Source: Purpureocillium takamizusanense
Lineage: Eukaryota; Ascomycota; Sordariomycetes; Hypocreales; Ophiocordycipitaceae
Length of the DNA stretch: 64,000 bases
Assembly (NCBI RefSeq): GCF_022605165.1
Contig: NC_063073.1
Span: 434,001 to 498,000 of the forward strand
Direction: 5' to 3'
Made by a program: the position numbers and the translations under genes
Shown here: piece by piece, positions 1 to 11,734 of the stretch
How positions within the stretch are numbered: position 1 is the first letter of the stretch
How the letters are laid out: the number at the start of each line of letters is the position of its first letter
Notes under the pieces: generated by a model
The model's database searches: none
The model's input: the letters and a program-made list of their open reading frames with translations, nothing else
What the model was told of the DNA's origin: nothing

Positions 1-1173
1 TTGGGTCCGACGGAAAGGAATAGCGCGACAGCGTGTCGAAAGTCGGCGGCTGCTGGTGAAAAGATCCGTGATCCAGCACCAGTTGGAGGAACTGATGCGG
101 CGGCGGGTTAGTACCAGGACAATCAGGGGTTTCATATCTCCAACTTACCTCAAACGGGGCCGTCGGAACCGCCATGACGACGGCCGGGTGCTGCTGCCCC
201 TGTGAAGCCGGTTTATCATGTCCCATTTCCACGTCTTCGGTGTGCGTCTCCAGAGCTGCTATTGGACTATCCATCACTGGCCTCTTCCGTTTGCCCTTGC
301 TCGGTGTCCTTTCGCCAACGTTGGCCGCCACCGAGCCGGAGCCCTTGCCGCGCCCTTGACCCTTGCTGGGGCTCAGGGCAATGTCCATCTCGTCAAACCC
401 GTCGGCAATGCCCCACGTCTTGTTGGTCTTCTTTGGAGTAGATACAGCTCCCGCGGCCGCGGCGGGGCCGGCGGTGTCCCTCCTCCGGGCCCGGTCGCTG
501 ACCTCACGCATGTCCCGCTGGAGAAACTGCAGCTCCGTGTTGGCGCTCTTCTCGGCCGCCACGGCGGCTTCGACGATGCGCTCCTGCTTCGCCAGCTGCT
601 CCGCATTGAGCTTCTTGAGGCGCGCAACCTGCGCGTCGTATTCCTGTTGCGCCTTGGTCGAGTTGGCTCGGATGATGGACACCTCGCCTCGCGCAATGTG
701 CAACTCCGTCTCTAAGGTCTTGAGCCGCTGCTGCAGGGCCGCTACCATGTCGCCCGAGGGCGCCTGGGAGGCCTGAGACGCGGGGAAGCGGCCGCCGGGC
801 GGAAGTGCCGACCGCGCAAACTGGCTCGGCTGAGGCTGGGTGATGCGGCCTGGCCCTTGTGGCTGGAAACCCTGAGAAGCGGAAAACGGCTGACTTGGGG
901 CTACCGCACCGGGCGGCCGAGCGCCGGCAGTCATGGGACCGCCCTGACGGCTCGTTGGGTCGACGGTGGGATTCCATCGTGGGTTGGGCACGGGAGGAAT
1001 GGGCCGACGAGGAGCAGAGGGGTGCTGCTGCTGCCGTTGCTGCAACGTCTTGTCGACGACTGGGCGGCCTATGGGAGCTCCAACATCGTTGGTCACCTCG
1101 GTGGTATCCAAATCATCGTCCTCCTCCTCCCATCCGTAGTCGGAGTACCGGTGCTGCAGGACATCCTGACTCG

Positions 1174-1204
<31 letters not shown>

Positions 1205-1318
1205 GCTGGGGCGCAGGGCATGTCCTTGGGTGAGTTGAATGGCGTTTCGCTCGAGCTCCTGCAGGACATTGTCTGTGAGGTCGTCGAATCCGTCGTCTGA
1301 GAACTCATCAATGTCCAT
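1..1318 (-). CDS. uvsD: ATRIP/Rad26/UvsD-like checkpoint protein, cut by the window edge
   Basis: N-terminal part of the fungal ATRIP family, the partner that brings the ATR/Mec1 kinase to RPA-coated single-stranded DNA in the nucleus. Translation starts at 1318 with an acidic peptide (MDIDEFSDDGFDDL) resembling the RPA-binding acidic motif of ATRIP. It is followed by a run of ten Gln (about residues 39-48) and a coiled coil at about residues 191-260 (ALQQRLKTLETELHIARGEV), the expected oligomerisation segment. The first 390 codons (1318-149) end in PFE. A 57-bp intron (148-92; GTAAGT donor, perfect TACTAAC branch, CAG acceptor) leads to FLQLVLDHGS and FDTLSRYSFPSDP, after which the window ends. 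That intron is a multiple of three and has no stop, so retention would also be open. The C-terminal helical repeats lie outside the window. The family call rests on N-terminal architecture and remembered orthologues. Confidence 0.8.
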
Positions 1319-3448
1319 TGCTCCGGGTACGGCGCGCGGTCGACATTGAGGCGGCGAGGTCCATCAGGCGGTGCTGGTGGGTTGGGCGAACGCGACGGAC
1401 GTGTTGCTCAACGGCAACGACGATGAGCGCTGTGACGCGAGGTCACGTTTTCCTGTAAAGTCCCGTCTCAAGTTGGGGCTGGTGTGGCGTTGGTGGTGCA
1501 GTTGTGGCTGATGGTTGCAATATGGGCAGTGTGGCTTGGGTGCCTTGATTGGATGAGAACGCTAGGCTTCGGATTTTTGCAAGCACGAACTCCATAAGAC
1601 AAGTCCCTTGTCGTTGTTGGGGGAAAAGAGACAGGGGACTTTACATATGGTGGAGTCGAGCAAGGACCAGCTGTTGTTGAGCTTCTACGTACTCCGACCT
1701 CGTCTGTATGTTACTCTGTTTTCTTCCGCGGTGGCATGTGATTTGAGACAGAGAGGGCTTCCTTGTAGAATGAAGCTCGCTCACGGCGCCTCCCGAGGCT
1801 CGCAAATGTCAATTGGCACCTAGCTCAGGCGTCGTGGCAAGGTTTCGGCTCAAGTCGAGTCTCTGTCTAACTATGGTGCATGACCTGATAGCCCGCCGCT
1901 GCAACTGCCACGAGGGTTCCGACGCCGTCGAGCACGCATTCGCGTCAAGACAAAAGCCATGGAGAACGGTGTCGGTGCCATTCGTCCGCCGTGACGACTC
2001 TTATTTGCATTATTTTTGGTGTGCTTCTCTTTGTATTTCTACGCCCCATGGAGACAGCTTGAGCCGTTGTTGAGACAGCCACGTCGCCTCTACTAACTTC
2101 TTACCCTTGCGAGGGCCGTGCTGACGCGCGGAGACAGACGGGAGCTACCACCTTGTTGTGCACCCACGACGGCCCCCAACCCATGCCATGCATGTCATGT
2201 TGTGTTCCGGAGGCGGCCACGTCCGTCAGCTCTGTCTACAGCGGACAAAGTACGTACGTACGATACCTACCTTACCTACCTCATGTAGGTAAGGTAACCT
2301 ACATACCTATCCCAGCGACCCGAAAGCCTAGGGTCCCATCACTTTACTAGGGGAGGGGAGAGGGCATCCGGCATTCGAGCGAGGGTTGGGTGAATGAAGG
2401 TGACGCGGCTCTTTCCCTCTCTGGGCGAGATTCCGATGCCGTGGAATATACAATTCTTCACTGACATGCATGCAGCTCGACCAGCTTCAGCGGCTTTGTC
2501 CGCTGCAGCCCAGCGTCCGCTCGGTCGTCCAACGTTGCCGCCAGTGAACTCAATGCAGCTGGTACGGAGTGCTGAGGTACTACTTTCTGTAAGCAGCCCT
2601 AGTAGGGCCCTCCCAGGCGGCGGCGGGAGTGACGTAAAGCCCGCGCAACAGCGCACCTCAGCCCCTCGCCCGCAATTGGCCGCCTCGGGGGGCCCGGGCA
2701 GGCCGTCAGCCACTCAGGAGCTGCCCCAACCAAGGTGGTAATTAAGATGGAGGTACTTTGTCCGCAGGCGGGCCAAAGAAAAAAAAATATCCCAATTCCA
2801 TCCCGTCCCACCCACTCACCCAGCGCAGTCAGTACAGTGCAGTCAGTCAGTCGCCCAGCCCAGCTCATCCCGTCAGCATCAGCCTGTCGAGCCCAGCAGT
2901 CGCCCCAGCTCCCCCAGACTCTGCTCGCGCTCTCCGCCCGTCGTCACCAGCACCACCACAAGTCGCCGCCTTGGCTCTGCGACTCCCACCCACCAATCCC
3001 CCCCCCCCCCCTCCGAACTTGGTATCCTCCACAACCTCCTCTCGCGACCCGGAGCGCACGACGTCGAGACCACACGCCGCCGCCGCCGTTTTCCCCTTGC
3101 ACGACCTCAGCGCGAGCGCCATCGCACCGCGCCGCAAGTCCGCTTCCGCTCGCTCTCGACTCCGTAGTAGCTTTTCTTCCCGGACTAGCTAGATACCCCG
3201 AGCACTCCGCGCCGCGCTCCTTGTCTTCGGCGCCCACCACCCCCCCGTCTCCTCCGCGGACCTCATATCGTCCACCGCGCTGCCGCGCCCCCGAAGTCAC
3301 AACATTCGTGCATGCGCGCGACGTAGCGGTAGCAACTCTGCCTCGACCACTACGTATACGCGCGTCATCACAGCTGCTCCGTCACCCCCCCTCCCCCCCC
3401 TCTCCTTCCTTCAGCATACCTCCAGCCCGCACTTCCAGTCTCTTCATC
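1319..3448. promoter_or_regulatory. Divergent intergenic region between the ATRIP and CDP-DAG synthase genes
   Basis: About 2.1 kb shared upstream DNA of two divergently transcribed genes. I see no convincing gene. Close to the ATRIP start are two ACGCG cores (1390-1394 and 1435-1439); the second lies in a short inverted repeat GTGAC-GCGAG-GTCAC (1432-1446). A strong hairpin lies at 2268-2296. From about 2790 to 3448 the plus strand is strongly C/CT-rich with few G, as in long 5' leaders of fungal housekeeping genes, and leads into the CDP-DAG synthase start. A 329-codon open frame through this leader has biased, low-complexity composition and is not believed. Confidence 0.5.
2268..2296. repeat. 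Perfect 12-bp inverted repeat (hairpin) in intergenic DNA
   Basis: TACCTTACCTAC, a 5-base loop CTCAT, then GTAGGTAAGGTA: a perfect 12-bp stem built from the TACCTACC-type motif that recurs between genes in this window. Confidence 0.85.
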
Positions 3449-5095
3449 ATGGGCAGAACGCGGCGCGGCGTCCGCTTCAGCCACAACGGCCAGATCGCCG
3501 GCTCCGACGGCCGGCGGTCGAGCTTCAGCGGCAGCGAGGATGGCTCCGGCTCGCCCACGAGGACCCGTTCAAGGGCCCAGGCCCAGCTCGAGCCGGTCCA
3601 AGAGGTGCGTTTGAATGGAAGGGCGCACGCGAGCGTCGGGCGACGACGAGTGACTGACAACCCCGACTCCAGAAGCAGCCCACCCCCGAGGAGGAATACC
3701 AAAAGAAAAAGGCAAACTTCATGACGCGCACGTTTTGGACGTTTAGCATGCTCGCCATCTTCTTCGGAGCCCTCTTCATGGGCCACATCTACATCATTGC
3801 CATTGTCACGGCCGTCCAGATCGTCTCCTTCAAGGAGGTCATCGCCATCGCCAACGTACCCAGCCGCGCCCGCTCCATTCGCTCCACCAAGAGCCTCAAC
3901 TGGTACTGGCTGGCCACCACCATGTACTTTCTGTACGGCGAGAGCGTCATCTACTACTTCAAGCACATTGTCCTGGTAGACAAGGTGCTGCTGCCGCTGG
4001 CCACGCACCACCGCTTCATCAGCTTCATCCTCTACGTCTTTGGTAAGCTCGCTCGCCTGCCTGCCGCTCCAAAAAGCGGCCGAACCAAGTTATACAAGGC
4101 TGACAGGAACCGACCCCCAGGCTTCGTCTCATTCGTCGCCACGCTCAAGGCCGGCCACTACAAGTTCCAGTTCACCAACTTTGCCTGGACGCACATGGCG
4201 CTATACCTCATCGTCGTGCAGGCGCACTTCGTCATGAACAACATCTTTGAGGGCATGATTTGGTTCTTCCTGCCCGCCGCGCTCGTCATCACCAACGACA
4301 TTTTTGCCTACGTGTGCGGCATCGCGTTTGGCCGCACGCAGCTCATCAAGCTGTCCCCGAAGAAGACGGTCGAGGGTTTCGTCGGCGCATGGATCATGAC
4401 GCTGTTGTGGGCCATGCTGCTGGTCAACCTCATGATCCGGTCCAAGTACTTTATCTGCCCCGTCAACGTAAGTGAACCTGCGCAAGTTTGACACGTTGGA
4501 GGAGAACCAGCAGGGCTGACTTGGCGGACGCCGCAGGACTTGGGTGCCACCATCTTCACGGGCCTCGAATGCGACCCGAACCCCGTCTTCGTACCTCGCA
4601 CGTACCAGCTGCCGCACTTCTTCTTCCTGCCGCCCAACACGAACCTGTCGCTCACCTTTGCGCCGATGCAGATCCACGCGCTGGTTCTGGCGTCGTTTGC
4701 GTCGCTCATCGCGCCGTTTGGTGGCTTCTTCGCGTCGGGCCTCAAGCGCACGTTCAAGATCAAGGACTTTGGCGACTCGATCCCCGGACATGGGGGCATG
4801 ACGGACCGCATGGACTGCCAGTTCATCATGGGCTTCTTCGCCTACATGTACTACCATACCTTCATCGCGGTGCACAAGGTCACGCTCGGGTCGGTGCTGG
4901 AGACGGCCATCACGAGCCTGGGGCCCGACGAGCAGGTCGAGCTCGTCAAGAGCATGGCGCGCTACCTCGGCAACCAGGGCGTCGTGCCGGAAACAGTAAG
5001 TTTGCACGCAGCCGGTGCGCTCCCCGCGGAAGTTTTGGCGTGCTAACGGTAGTCAGTTCCTCGATTGCGTCGAAAAGACGATTGTCAAGCGGTGA
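3449..5095 (+). CDS. CDS1: CDP-diacylglycerol synthase (phosphatidate cytidylyltransferase)
   Basis: Makes CDP-diacylglycerol from phosphatidic acid and CTP in the ER/mitochondrial membrane system; the product is the precursor of phosphatidylinositol, phosphatidylserine and cardiolipin. Five exons (3449-3604, 3673-4042, 4121-4467, 4537-4995, 5057-5095) give 456 aa, and all phases agree. The family signature is complete at about residues 358-384: SGLKRTFKIKDFGDS, then IPGHGGMTDRMD, with the K-D and H-G-G-x-x-D-R-x-D residues. Several hydrophobic segments span the middle (TFWTFSMLAIFFGALFMGHI, WFFLPAALVITNDIFAYVCG, IHALVLASFASLIAPFGGFF). The N-terminal about 50 residues are basic and Ser/Arg-rich, probably cytosolic. 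The last exon encodes only 12 residues (FLDCVEKTIVKR). Intron 2 (4043-4120, 78 bp) is frame-preserving and stop-free. Start chosen as the first ATG of the exon that splices in phase. Confidence 0.95.
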
Positions 5096-6732
5096 TGGGC
5101 TGCACCCGGCGCCCGGAATCCTCTGTATCCCTAGTCTGTTTTTTTCTCCCTCGGTATATTCAACATTGAAACGATTTGTCATGGTCGGACAGTGGTATAC
5201 AAAACAAGAAGCCCGGCATCATAATGCCTCGTCGGACCAAGGGAGGCGAGGCGGATGAACGGGACAGCATTGTGCAGGCAGGGCGGGCGGGCGGGCGGAC
5301 GGACGGACGGCGTACTTTGTCCACGGGCATTTATTTGCGCAACGATGAGGGTCAACAAGGGGAATAATAAAAAAAGATCCAGCGCTGCATGTGCATGTTC
5401 CCGAACCGCAGAATGTTTAGTTATCAGGTACCTACTGCGTATTTTTGTACGACATCGGGTGCGGCCGGATCAAGGAAGGGAGGGGGTTGTGATGATGATG
5501 ATGATGGTCGGGGAAAGGCCTGGGCCGTGGACGGCGGGCGCACCGCATGGCCTCTCAGTCACGCCTTGCGCTTGGCATGCAAGCTGCTAGACCGTTGTCA
5601 GCGGTTTTTCTTTTTGTTTCTCTCTTATTATGCCCTCCAAACTGACGGTCTCGGGGCACGGCAGGGACCGGGAGGGGACCGGCCGGTGTGCTGGGTTGGG
5701 CTTGCACATCCCGGCCTGTTTGGGTAGACACCGAGACCAAGGGCCGGGCCGAACGCCTACAAGAGCAAAGAAGTGGCCAGCCAAATTGAGCGAACAGACC
5801 CCCCAGATCCTCGGTCTCGTAATATGTACTGTGCATTGTCAACGGAACGACTCTCGCTCGAGGATTCCTCTCTGATATGTCGACTCAGGCGAGACACCAT
5901 GCGACAGCATCCGTCGCGTTGCGAATACTACAAATCTAATGTACGGAGTACAGCCGGCGCCCATCGTAAACGGACGAAAAGCCCCAACCTTAACAAGAGT
6001 CAGGTCAGCCAGGACTTACTTGCTCGGGATGGCAATGAGCGGTCAGGGATGCATGCCGAGAGCTCTGGCTGGGGAGGGGGGGGCGGCTGTAAGGTTTAGA
6101 CGGCGGACGCGCAGTCGTACGAGCTTGCGCAACCCAAGCATCCAAGGTACCTAAAGCACTACGGCGTATGTAGCACATAAGGTATGTACATATAATAAAC
6201 TGGCATGACGCGACTGGCGCAGGCGTAGGCGCAGACGCAGGCACAGCAGGTTGCGGAGGATGATGCATGGGGGTGAACGGGGTCCATCCCATCCAAGCAA
6301 AGCCTCTGTCAGCACCTTTGCCTTATTAGCGGGCATGCCAATTGACACTGGGCCGGCGGGGGCCGTGGGGCGCACTTGGGTGAGGAGAGGAAGCCTCGGA
6401 TAAAGGGGTGGCTTGCGGACTGGGCGCAATCTTTAGGGCGGCTGCAACGCCGTTGAAGACACGCTAGATCTGCCGCGGGTGGAGGTGACGCTTTGCTTTG
6501 ACCTTCATCCTGGGGCTTGGGGCGGGGGCTGGGCTAAGGCTTGGCTTGGCTCGACTCGACCGTGTGCATGTCGTTGCGTGTGAAGCAGGCGACGATGGTA
6601 ACGCTGGGGATGGGGACAGATGGATGGCTGCTGCGGGCCCGCCGTCTGCTGTCTTTGACGCTTTGCGACGGCTGAAGGGGGGTTCGAGGGAGCCATGACG
6701 AGGCAGTCGAAAACCGATCTAGCCGTTATTGC

Positions 6733-6759
6733 TTGTTGTTGTTGTTGTTGTTGTTGTTG
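6733..6759. repeat. (TTG)9 microsatellite
   Basis: Nine uninterrupted TTG units in intergenic DNA. Confidence 0.85.
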
Positions 6760-7856
6760 CCGCTGCTATTGCTGCTTTTTTTCGGTGCCTGAATGAGGTT
6801 GCTGCTGGTCAGACACGCAGCAGCGCACAATGAGGACGGCGGGCGAGATATGAGATGGTAGCCGCGGGCGCGAGGAAGACTGGCCGAGGAAGCACACGAG
6901 CCGCAGACGACCCCAGCAGTATTCAACTGCCGTGGCCTCCCCCCTTTCGGTGGCGCCCCCCATCGCCCCTCATCAAGGATGCAGGTCTGTCCTTGCCATC
7001 ACCTCCACGGCTCCTCCAAGACGGGCATCACCTGCGCGCGTTGCGTCCCGGCGATTCGGCGAGACAAGGCACAGAGCCCCGATTCAGGGACAGCCGCAGC
7101 ATCACAGCAGGAAGCTCACCGAGTAAGGCAGGGGAAGCGACGAGGTAAGGTAGGGAGTGAAGGGCTGTGTGCAGTAGCCGCTGAGACACACAACAAGAGG
7201 TCGCCGTCCATGCGTACGAGGCAGGCAAGCAAGCACACCGCGGCGATGGCGGGGCATCGTCATCGTCGTGTCGTCCAGCGGTGCGTGCAAGTCTGTGGCA
7301 GCGGTCCTAGTCGGGCGTCGTTGGAGCCCGTCCAGCACGAGCCCGTCCCCCTTCGGACGAGAGACGAGCGAGGCCCCCCCCCCCCCCCCTGGCCGGTGAA
7401 GACAACGGCGAGCAGGCACTGGCGGCGGGCCCTTGTGTCCCCTCAAACCTTGGTCTCCACGTGGCGCCGGGGGATCAGCGGCAGAGGACGGCCGATGATG
7501 GAGGAGGATGGATTCGTGGTGGGTGATGAATGATGATGATGGGGGTGGTGGTGGTGGTGGTGTGGGAAGGTTTGATTGATTTGATGATTCAATGGAATCC
7601 ATGGCCAACTCTGGCGCTGGATTGGCCCGCCACTGCCCGTACCTTATTAGTAGTACCTTGGGCAGCCTGGATGGAGGTGCTGCACCTGCACCTGGACCTG
7701 CATCGCGCCGCACCGCACCGCACCGCACCGTAGGTAGGTAACTACTGCACCGCGGGCACTGCACCGCACTGCACACCTCCTCCACTCACTGGCCCTGGCT
7801 GCACACCGCACGCACCGCAGGGGCCTCAACGGCCGTTGGCACAACCCATCCAAGCC

Positions 7857-7888
7857 ATCCATCCACCCATCCATCCATCCATCCATCG
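7857..7888. repeat. ATCC tetranucleotide microsatellite
   Basis: CCATCCATCCACCCATCC followed by further CATC units: a tetranucleotide tract with one interruption. Confidence 0.85.
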
Positions 7889-8804
7889 AATCCATCGCAT
7901 CAGCGCCCAGCTGGATGGAGCAGCCCCTGCCTCCCCCCCCATTTTCCCTCCGTGCCAACTTATGCGACGCCGCCTCCGTCTCGCTCTGTCTTTCGTGACT
8001 CGCCGGCACCTGCGCTTGTTTTCTGCTTCTTGCCACGCAAGGGCAACCCAGTGTCGGATTCACTGGGCATTTATCTACAAATAATATCTACAGTGCCGCT
8101 GCTCTTCTCCGCTCCGCTTTGCTCTGTGAAGCTGTGCAGCACCCTCGGCAACCATCATCGTCCACTACCAAGAGGTAATTACAGGCACTAACTACCTATC
8201 TTACCTTACTTTTCTTAGTACTCGCCGTACCTTCCCTTATTACGCGGCCCTGCTCACTCACACCTCGGGCTCCAGGTACGAAGTACGAATATACCTAGGT
8301 ACTTTGGCTTGCCTTCCTTGCCTCGTCCCTGGACCTGCTTCCTTCCACCTGACAACAACAACATCATCATCACCCCGGCCCAACCAAACCAACCCCAGCC
8401 TCGACGTCGCGTGCCTCGTCGCCGGCTTCTACTGGTCACCTCTGATCCCGCCACACTTCCCTCTCGTGTCGTATCTCAAGCCGGTCGTCCCGCCGCATCA
8501 CACCCGGCTCCGACGAGAGAGGTGTCCCCTCTAACTATCACCACCGCTTTGCTCTCTCCTCTCGGCCGAGCTCCGGACTTGTTGGCTCCGCTCCGGCCAA
8601 CACACCTCGCTTCCCTCACACGGGCAGACTCGCTCGTCTCTTTCCTGTCTGAGGATCACTCATCACTCGCGTTGCGAGGAGCTCACTCCGCGAGAGCCGC
8701 CCGTCACACGCACACGCACGCGCATACGCACACGCAGGCCACTCCCCCCCTCTCCCTCCCTCATGGGCGCATCGTCGTCGTCCCTCTCACCCGCTGCGAG
8801 GTAG

Positions 8805-9860
8805 ATGGACGCCACGACATCCGCAGCGGCAGCAGTAGCAGCAGCAACGTCGCCGACGCCGACGCCCGTGCCGATGGAGGTGACGCAGCGCCCGCCCTCG
8901 CTCGTGCGCGTCGAGGTGGACACGGACGAGGCCGACTCGACGTACGGCAACGCCGCCCCCTCAGCGGCCAGCACCTCGCTCCGCAGCAGCATCCTCCGTT
9001 TCGAGTGGAAGCACGGCCGCCGTTACCACTCGTATCAGTCGGGCTCGTACCCGTTTCCCAACGACGAGCGCGAGCAGGACCGCCTCGACATGATGCATCA
9101 CGCCCTCTTTCGCCTCCTCGACGACCGCCTCTTCCTCGCCCCCATCGACCCCAACGGCCTGCGTGTCCTCGACGTCGGAACTGGCACTGGCATCTGGCCC
9201 ATCCACCTCGGCGATCTTTGCCCCGGCGCCGATGTGGTCGGAAACGACCTCAGCCCCATCCAACCCACCTGGGTGCCTTCCAACGTCCGCTTCATCATCG
9301 ACGACGCCGAGCTCGACTGGGCCCAGCCCGAGCGCTACGACTACGTCCACGTCCGCCACATGGCCGCCTCCATCCGCGACTGGCCCCGTCTCTTCCGCCA
9401 GATCTTTGACAGCCTCAAGCCTGGCGGCTGGGTGGAGCTGCATGAAATCGACAACACCGTCTACTCCGAGGATGGCACCCTGCGCCCCGACAACCCCCTC
9501 GTCGAGCTCATGGACGGGCTCAAGGCAGCGTGCGACAAGATCGGCCGGACCATGGACCCGGCTCCTCACTTGGCCACCTGGGCACGCGACGCCGGCTTCG
9601 CGCGCGTCGACGAGCAGCGCTTCCAGCTGCCCGTGGGCACCTGGCCGAGAGACCCACGCCTCAAGGAAGTCGGCGCCTTCATGGCCATGAACTTTTACGA
9701 CGGCGTCGAGGCCTTCACCGCGGTGCTGCTGCGTGACATCCTGGGTTGGCCCGCCGAGGCGGTCGAGATGGTCAACTGGAGGGTCAGAGCCGCCTCTCGG
9801 CGCAAGGACGTGCATGCCATGTTTGACGTGGTGGCGGTGACGGCGCAGAAGCCGGCTTGA
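8805..9860 (+). CDS. LaeA/UMTA-like SAM-dependent methyltransferase
   Basis: Single-exon gene, 351 aa, of the fungal class-I methyltransferase group that includes LaeA and many relatives (UMTA type). After a low-complexity Ala/Thr/Pro N-terminus comes the family hallmark FEWKHGRRYHSYQSGSYPFP (about residues 66-85) with PNDEREQDRLD. The SAM-binding motif I is VLDVGTGTGI (121-130). Post-motif acidic residues (GNDLSPIQPTWVP), LKPGGWVELHE and a C-terminal DVVAVTAQKP strand complete the fold. The methyl acceptor is unknown; relatives range from regulators of secondary metabolism to enzymes without a known substrate. No biosynthetic cluster is next to it, so a pathway role cannot be inferred. The start is the first in-frame ATG after a CT-rich leader. 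Confidence 0.9.
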   Translation: MDATTSAAAAVAAATSPTPTPVPMEVTQRPPSLVRVEVDTDEADSTYGNAAPSAASTSLRSSILRFEWKHGRRYHSYQSGSYPFPNDEREQDRLDMMHHALFRLLDDRLFLAPIDPNGLRVLDVGTGTGIWPIHLGDLCPGADVVGNDLSPIQPTWVPSNVRFIIDDAELDWAQPERYDYVHVRHMAASIRDWPRLFRQIFDSLKPGGWVELHEIDNTVYSEDGTLRPDNPLVELMDGLKAACDKIGRTMDPAPHLATWARDAGFARVDEQRFQLPVGTWPRDPRLKEVGAFMAMNFYDGVEAFTAVLLRDILGWPAEAVEMVNWRVRAASRRKDVHAMFDVVAVTAQKPA

Positions 9861-10440
9861 AACAGCGTGGTGCATTCGGTCATGGGGAGCGGCGACGACA
9901 GTAGGTGGTATTTTGATCAATGGTTTCACGAGCGCGGCGTTGTTGGTTCATATATGTTTGCTTTTACTCCATGTCAGGTCGGGCCATGTATGACATGTTA
10001 GATTTCCACAGCGGTGCATGCCACGGGGCGCAGTGAGGATTGCCGGGAGGGGGCGTCGAACCGAGCCCTGCGGCTTCTTATTTATTTATTTATTTTCTTT
10101 TTATAGAGGTGAATAAGACAGTTGAAGATCATGACTGCTTGCTGCTCTCCTAGTCACTGGCGGAGCGGCCGTGGCGACGAAGCAGGCGGACACCCACGTC
10201 GCTGAGAGTGCGTGTGTGTGTCTTTTGCGTTAGCGAGTGGTGAATCGCCCTCTTTTTTCCCTTCATTTTCTTTCATTTTCCCCCTTGGTTTATTTTTGTT
10301 TGTTTTATTCGTGCGTGCGTGTGTTTGCGTGCGGTGACGTGAACTCGGTCGGCAGTCAAAGTAAGGTAGGGTGTGCGAAGTACAAAGGAGGAGGGAGGGG
10401 TCGAGATAGAGATAACAGGGTCCAAAGGGCGGGGGAGAAG

Positions 10441-10455
10441 GGGGGGGGGGGGGGG
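10441..10455. repeat. 15-G homopolymer
   Basis: Fifteen consecutive G in intergenic DNA; one of several long G/C runs in this window. Confidence 0.85.
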
Positions 10456-10629
10456 AAGGGGCGGTTGGGTTTGTCAAGTTGGGTGTTTCGACGTACCGTG
10501 GGAGAAGCGCGACGGGCCCTCGCACAGGGGACGCGTGATGCAGGCGAGCAAGAGGGCGAGGCTGGCGCATGTCATGACTTGCGGCGCGTTAGTTAGTTAG
10601 TACACGGTACGTATGAGAGTAGGTGGTAG

Positions 10630-10669
10630 GTGAGTGAGTGCGTGAGTGAGTGCGTGAGTGAGTGCGTGA
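10630..10669 (+). repeat. 12-bp GTGAGTGAGTGC minisatellite
   Basis: Three consecutive near-perfect copies of GTGAGTGAGTGC, flanked by GTGT-rich DNA that continues to about 10745. Confidence 0.8.
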
Positions 10670-11734
10670 AGTACGTGTGTGTGAGTGGTGAGTGCAATGA
10701 GGGGAGAGAGAGTGTGTGTGTGTGTGAGTGAGAGAGTGTGTGCAAGTAAGACAGCGAGCAAGCAGAAGAAGCCAAAAAGAGAAGAAAAAGAAAGAAAAGA
10801 AAGAAAAGAAAAAGTGAGGCGCCCTTTGGGTTATCACGCACGCTGGATGAGCATCTCGTTGGGCAGCAGCAGCAGCAGCGCCGCCGCCGCCGCCGCCGCA
10901 GCCGCATCCGAGCAGTCGCACAGACACGCCGCCGGGTCTGACGATGATGCCGAAGCCTTTTTTTTTTTTTCGAATGTTCGCTGCTACTGCTGCTGCTGCT
11001 GCTGCTGCTGTGAGTGAGTCTGCGCTGCGTTACCGTCGTGTCGGTCTTGCTACACGTGGAAGAAAGGGGTCCGGCCGTTTTGGTATACAAAGGTAGCTTT
11101 ACCACCTAGCTGCGTGGTAGTACAGTATACGCCTGTCGTACTGCAAGTACCTTGCGCGGCGGCTGCTTTTCGTTCGTGAGTTTGCCTCTTAGTTAGGTTG
11201 GCAAGTGATGGTGCTGGTGGAGGTACGTAGTACAGTATGATCTCATGCTCTTTGTACGAAGTAAATAATAACTGCTTCAATGCGACGTCCACCCCTCACC
11301 GGCCCGCGTCGATGGTTCATCAGGCTTCGTCCGTCCCCACGTCACATGATGTCTACCTTTTACTTCCTCATTCCATCTGTGTTCATAACAGGGGGGACGG
11401 GACTGGGACATAACGTACATAACGGCCGGGGCGACCCGATTTATCATCACGCTCAGAGACTTTGCTTCGAGGGCGGCTGGCGACGACTTCAAAATACATA
11501 CCCTATGGATGGCGACTGCGGCAAGTTAGTAGTCACGCCGATATCAAAGAGCGTGTCAGGGGGCGATAAGAGACCCCTAGTGGTAGTCCAGATGGTAGAC
11601 ACAATCCAATTGATCAGTCGATCCTTTACATTGCATAAAACCGATATCGTCGCTCAAGTTATCAAAGCCTGCTCTGCTCCAAACGCCATTCATACATGCG
11701 CTCATCCCATGCCGCGGACCAACAAGTCCCCCCA

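Larger units (their letters stand above)
5096..8804. other. Gene-poor intergenic region with microsatellites
   Basis: 3.7 kb between two plus-strand genes. Open frames here are short, low in complexity and unlike known proteins. Visible elements are a TACGGAGTA motif (5942-5950), a (TTG)9 run (6733-6759), a C run (about 7377-7389), GATG and GGT tracts near 7528-7560, CACCG repeats near 7709-7733, an ATCC tetranucleotide tract (7857-7888) and several TACCTA/AGGTA motifs (about 8165-8300). The last about 500 bases are CT/CA-rich and probably form the promoter and leader of the methyltransferase gene, including a CACACG(CA) tract near 8705-8740. Confidence 0.6.
9861..11734. other. Convergent intergenic region rich in simple repeats
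   Basis: 1.9 kb between the 3' ends of the methyltransferase and mrc1 genes. It holds an A/T-rich patch near 10080-10105, a 15-G run (10441-10455), a 12-bp GTGAGTGAGTGC tandem (10630-10669) continuing into GTGT tracts, a purine-rich stretch (about 10765-10815), GCC repeats (about 10880-10900), a T run near 10960 and CTG repeats (about 10985-11011). No gene is supported. Confidence 0.6.

Noticed and set aside
2735..3724. 329-codon plus-strand frame running into the CDP-DAG synthase gene
   Set aside because: Mostly CT-rich leader translated as Pro/Ser/Arg. The real start is 3449 and the frame runs through intron 1.
7102..7785. 227-codon minus-strand frame
   Set aside because: Runs through simple repeats (GGT, GATG, G run) and encodes Pro/Ser/Arg low complexity.
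8961..9929. 322-codon minus-strand frame opposite the LaeA-like gene
   Set aside because: Antisense shadow; no recognisable motifs.
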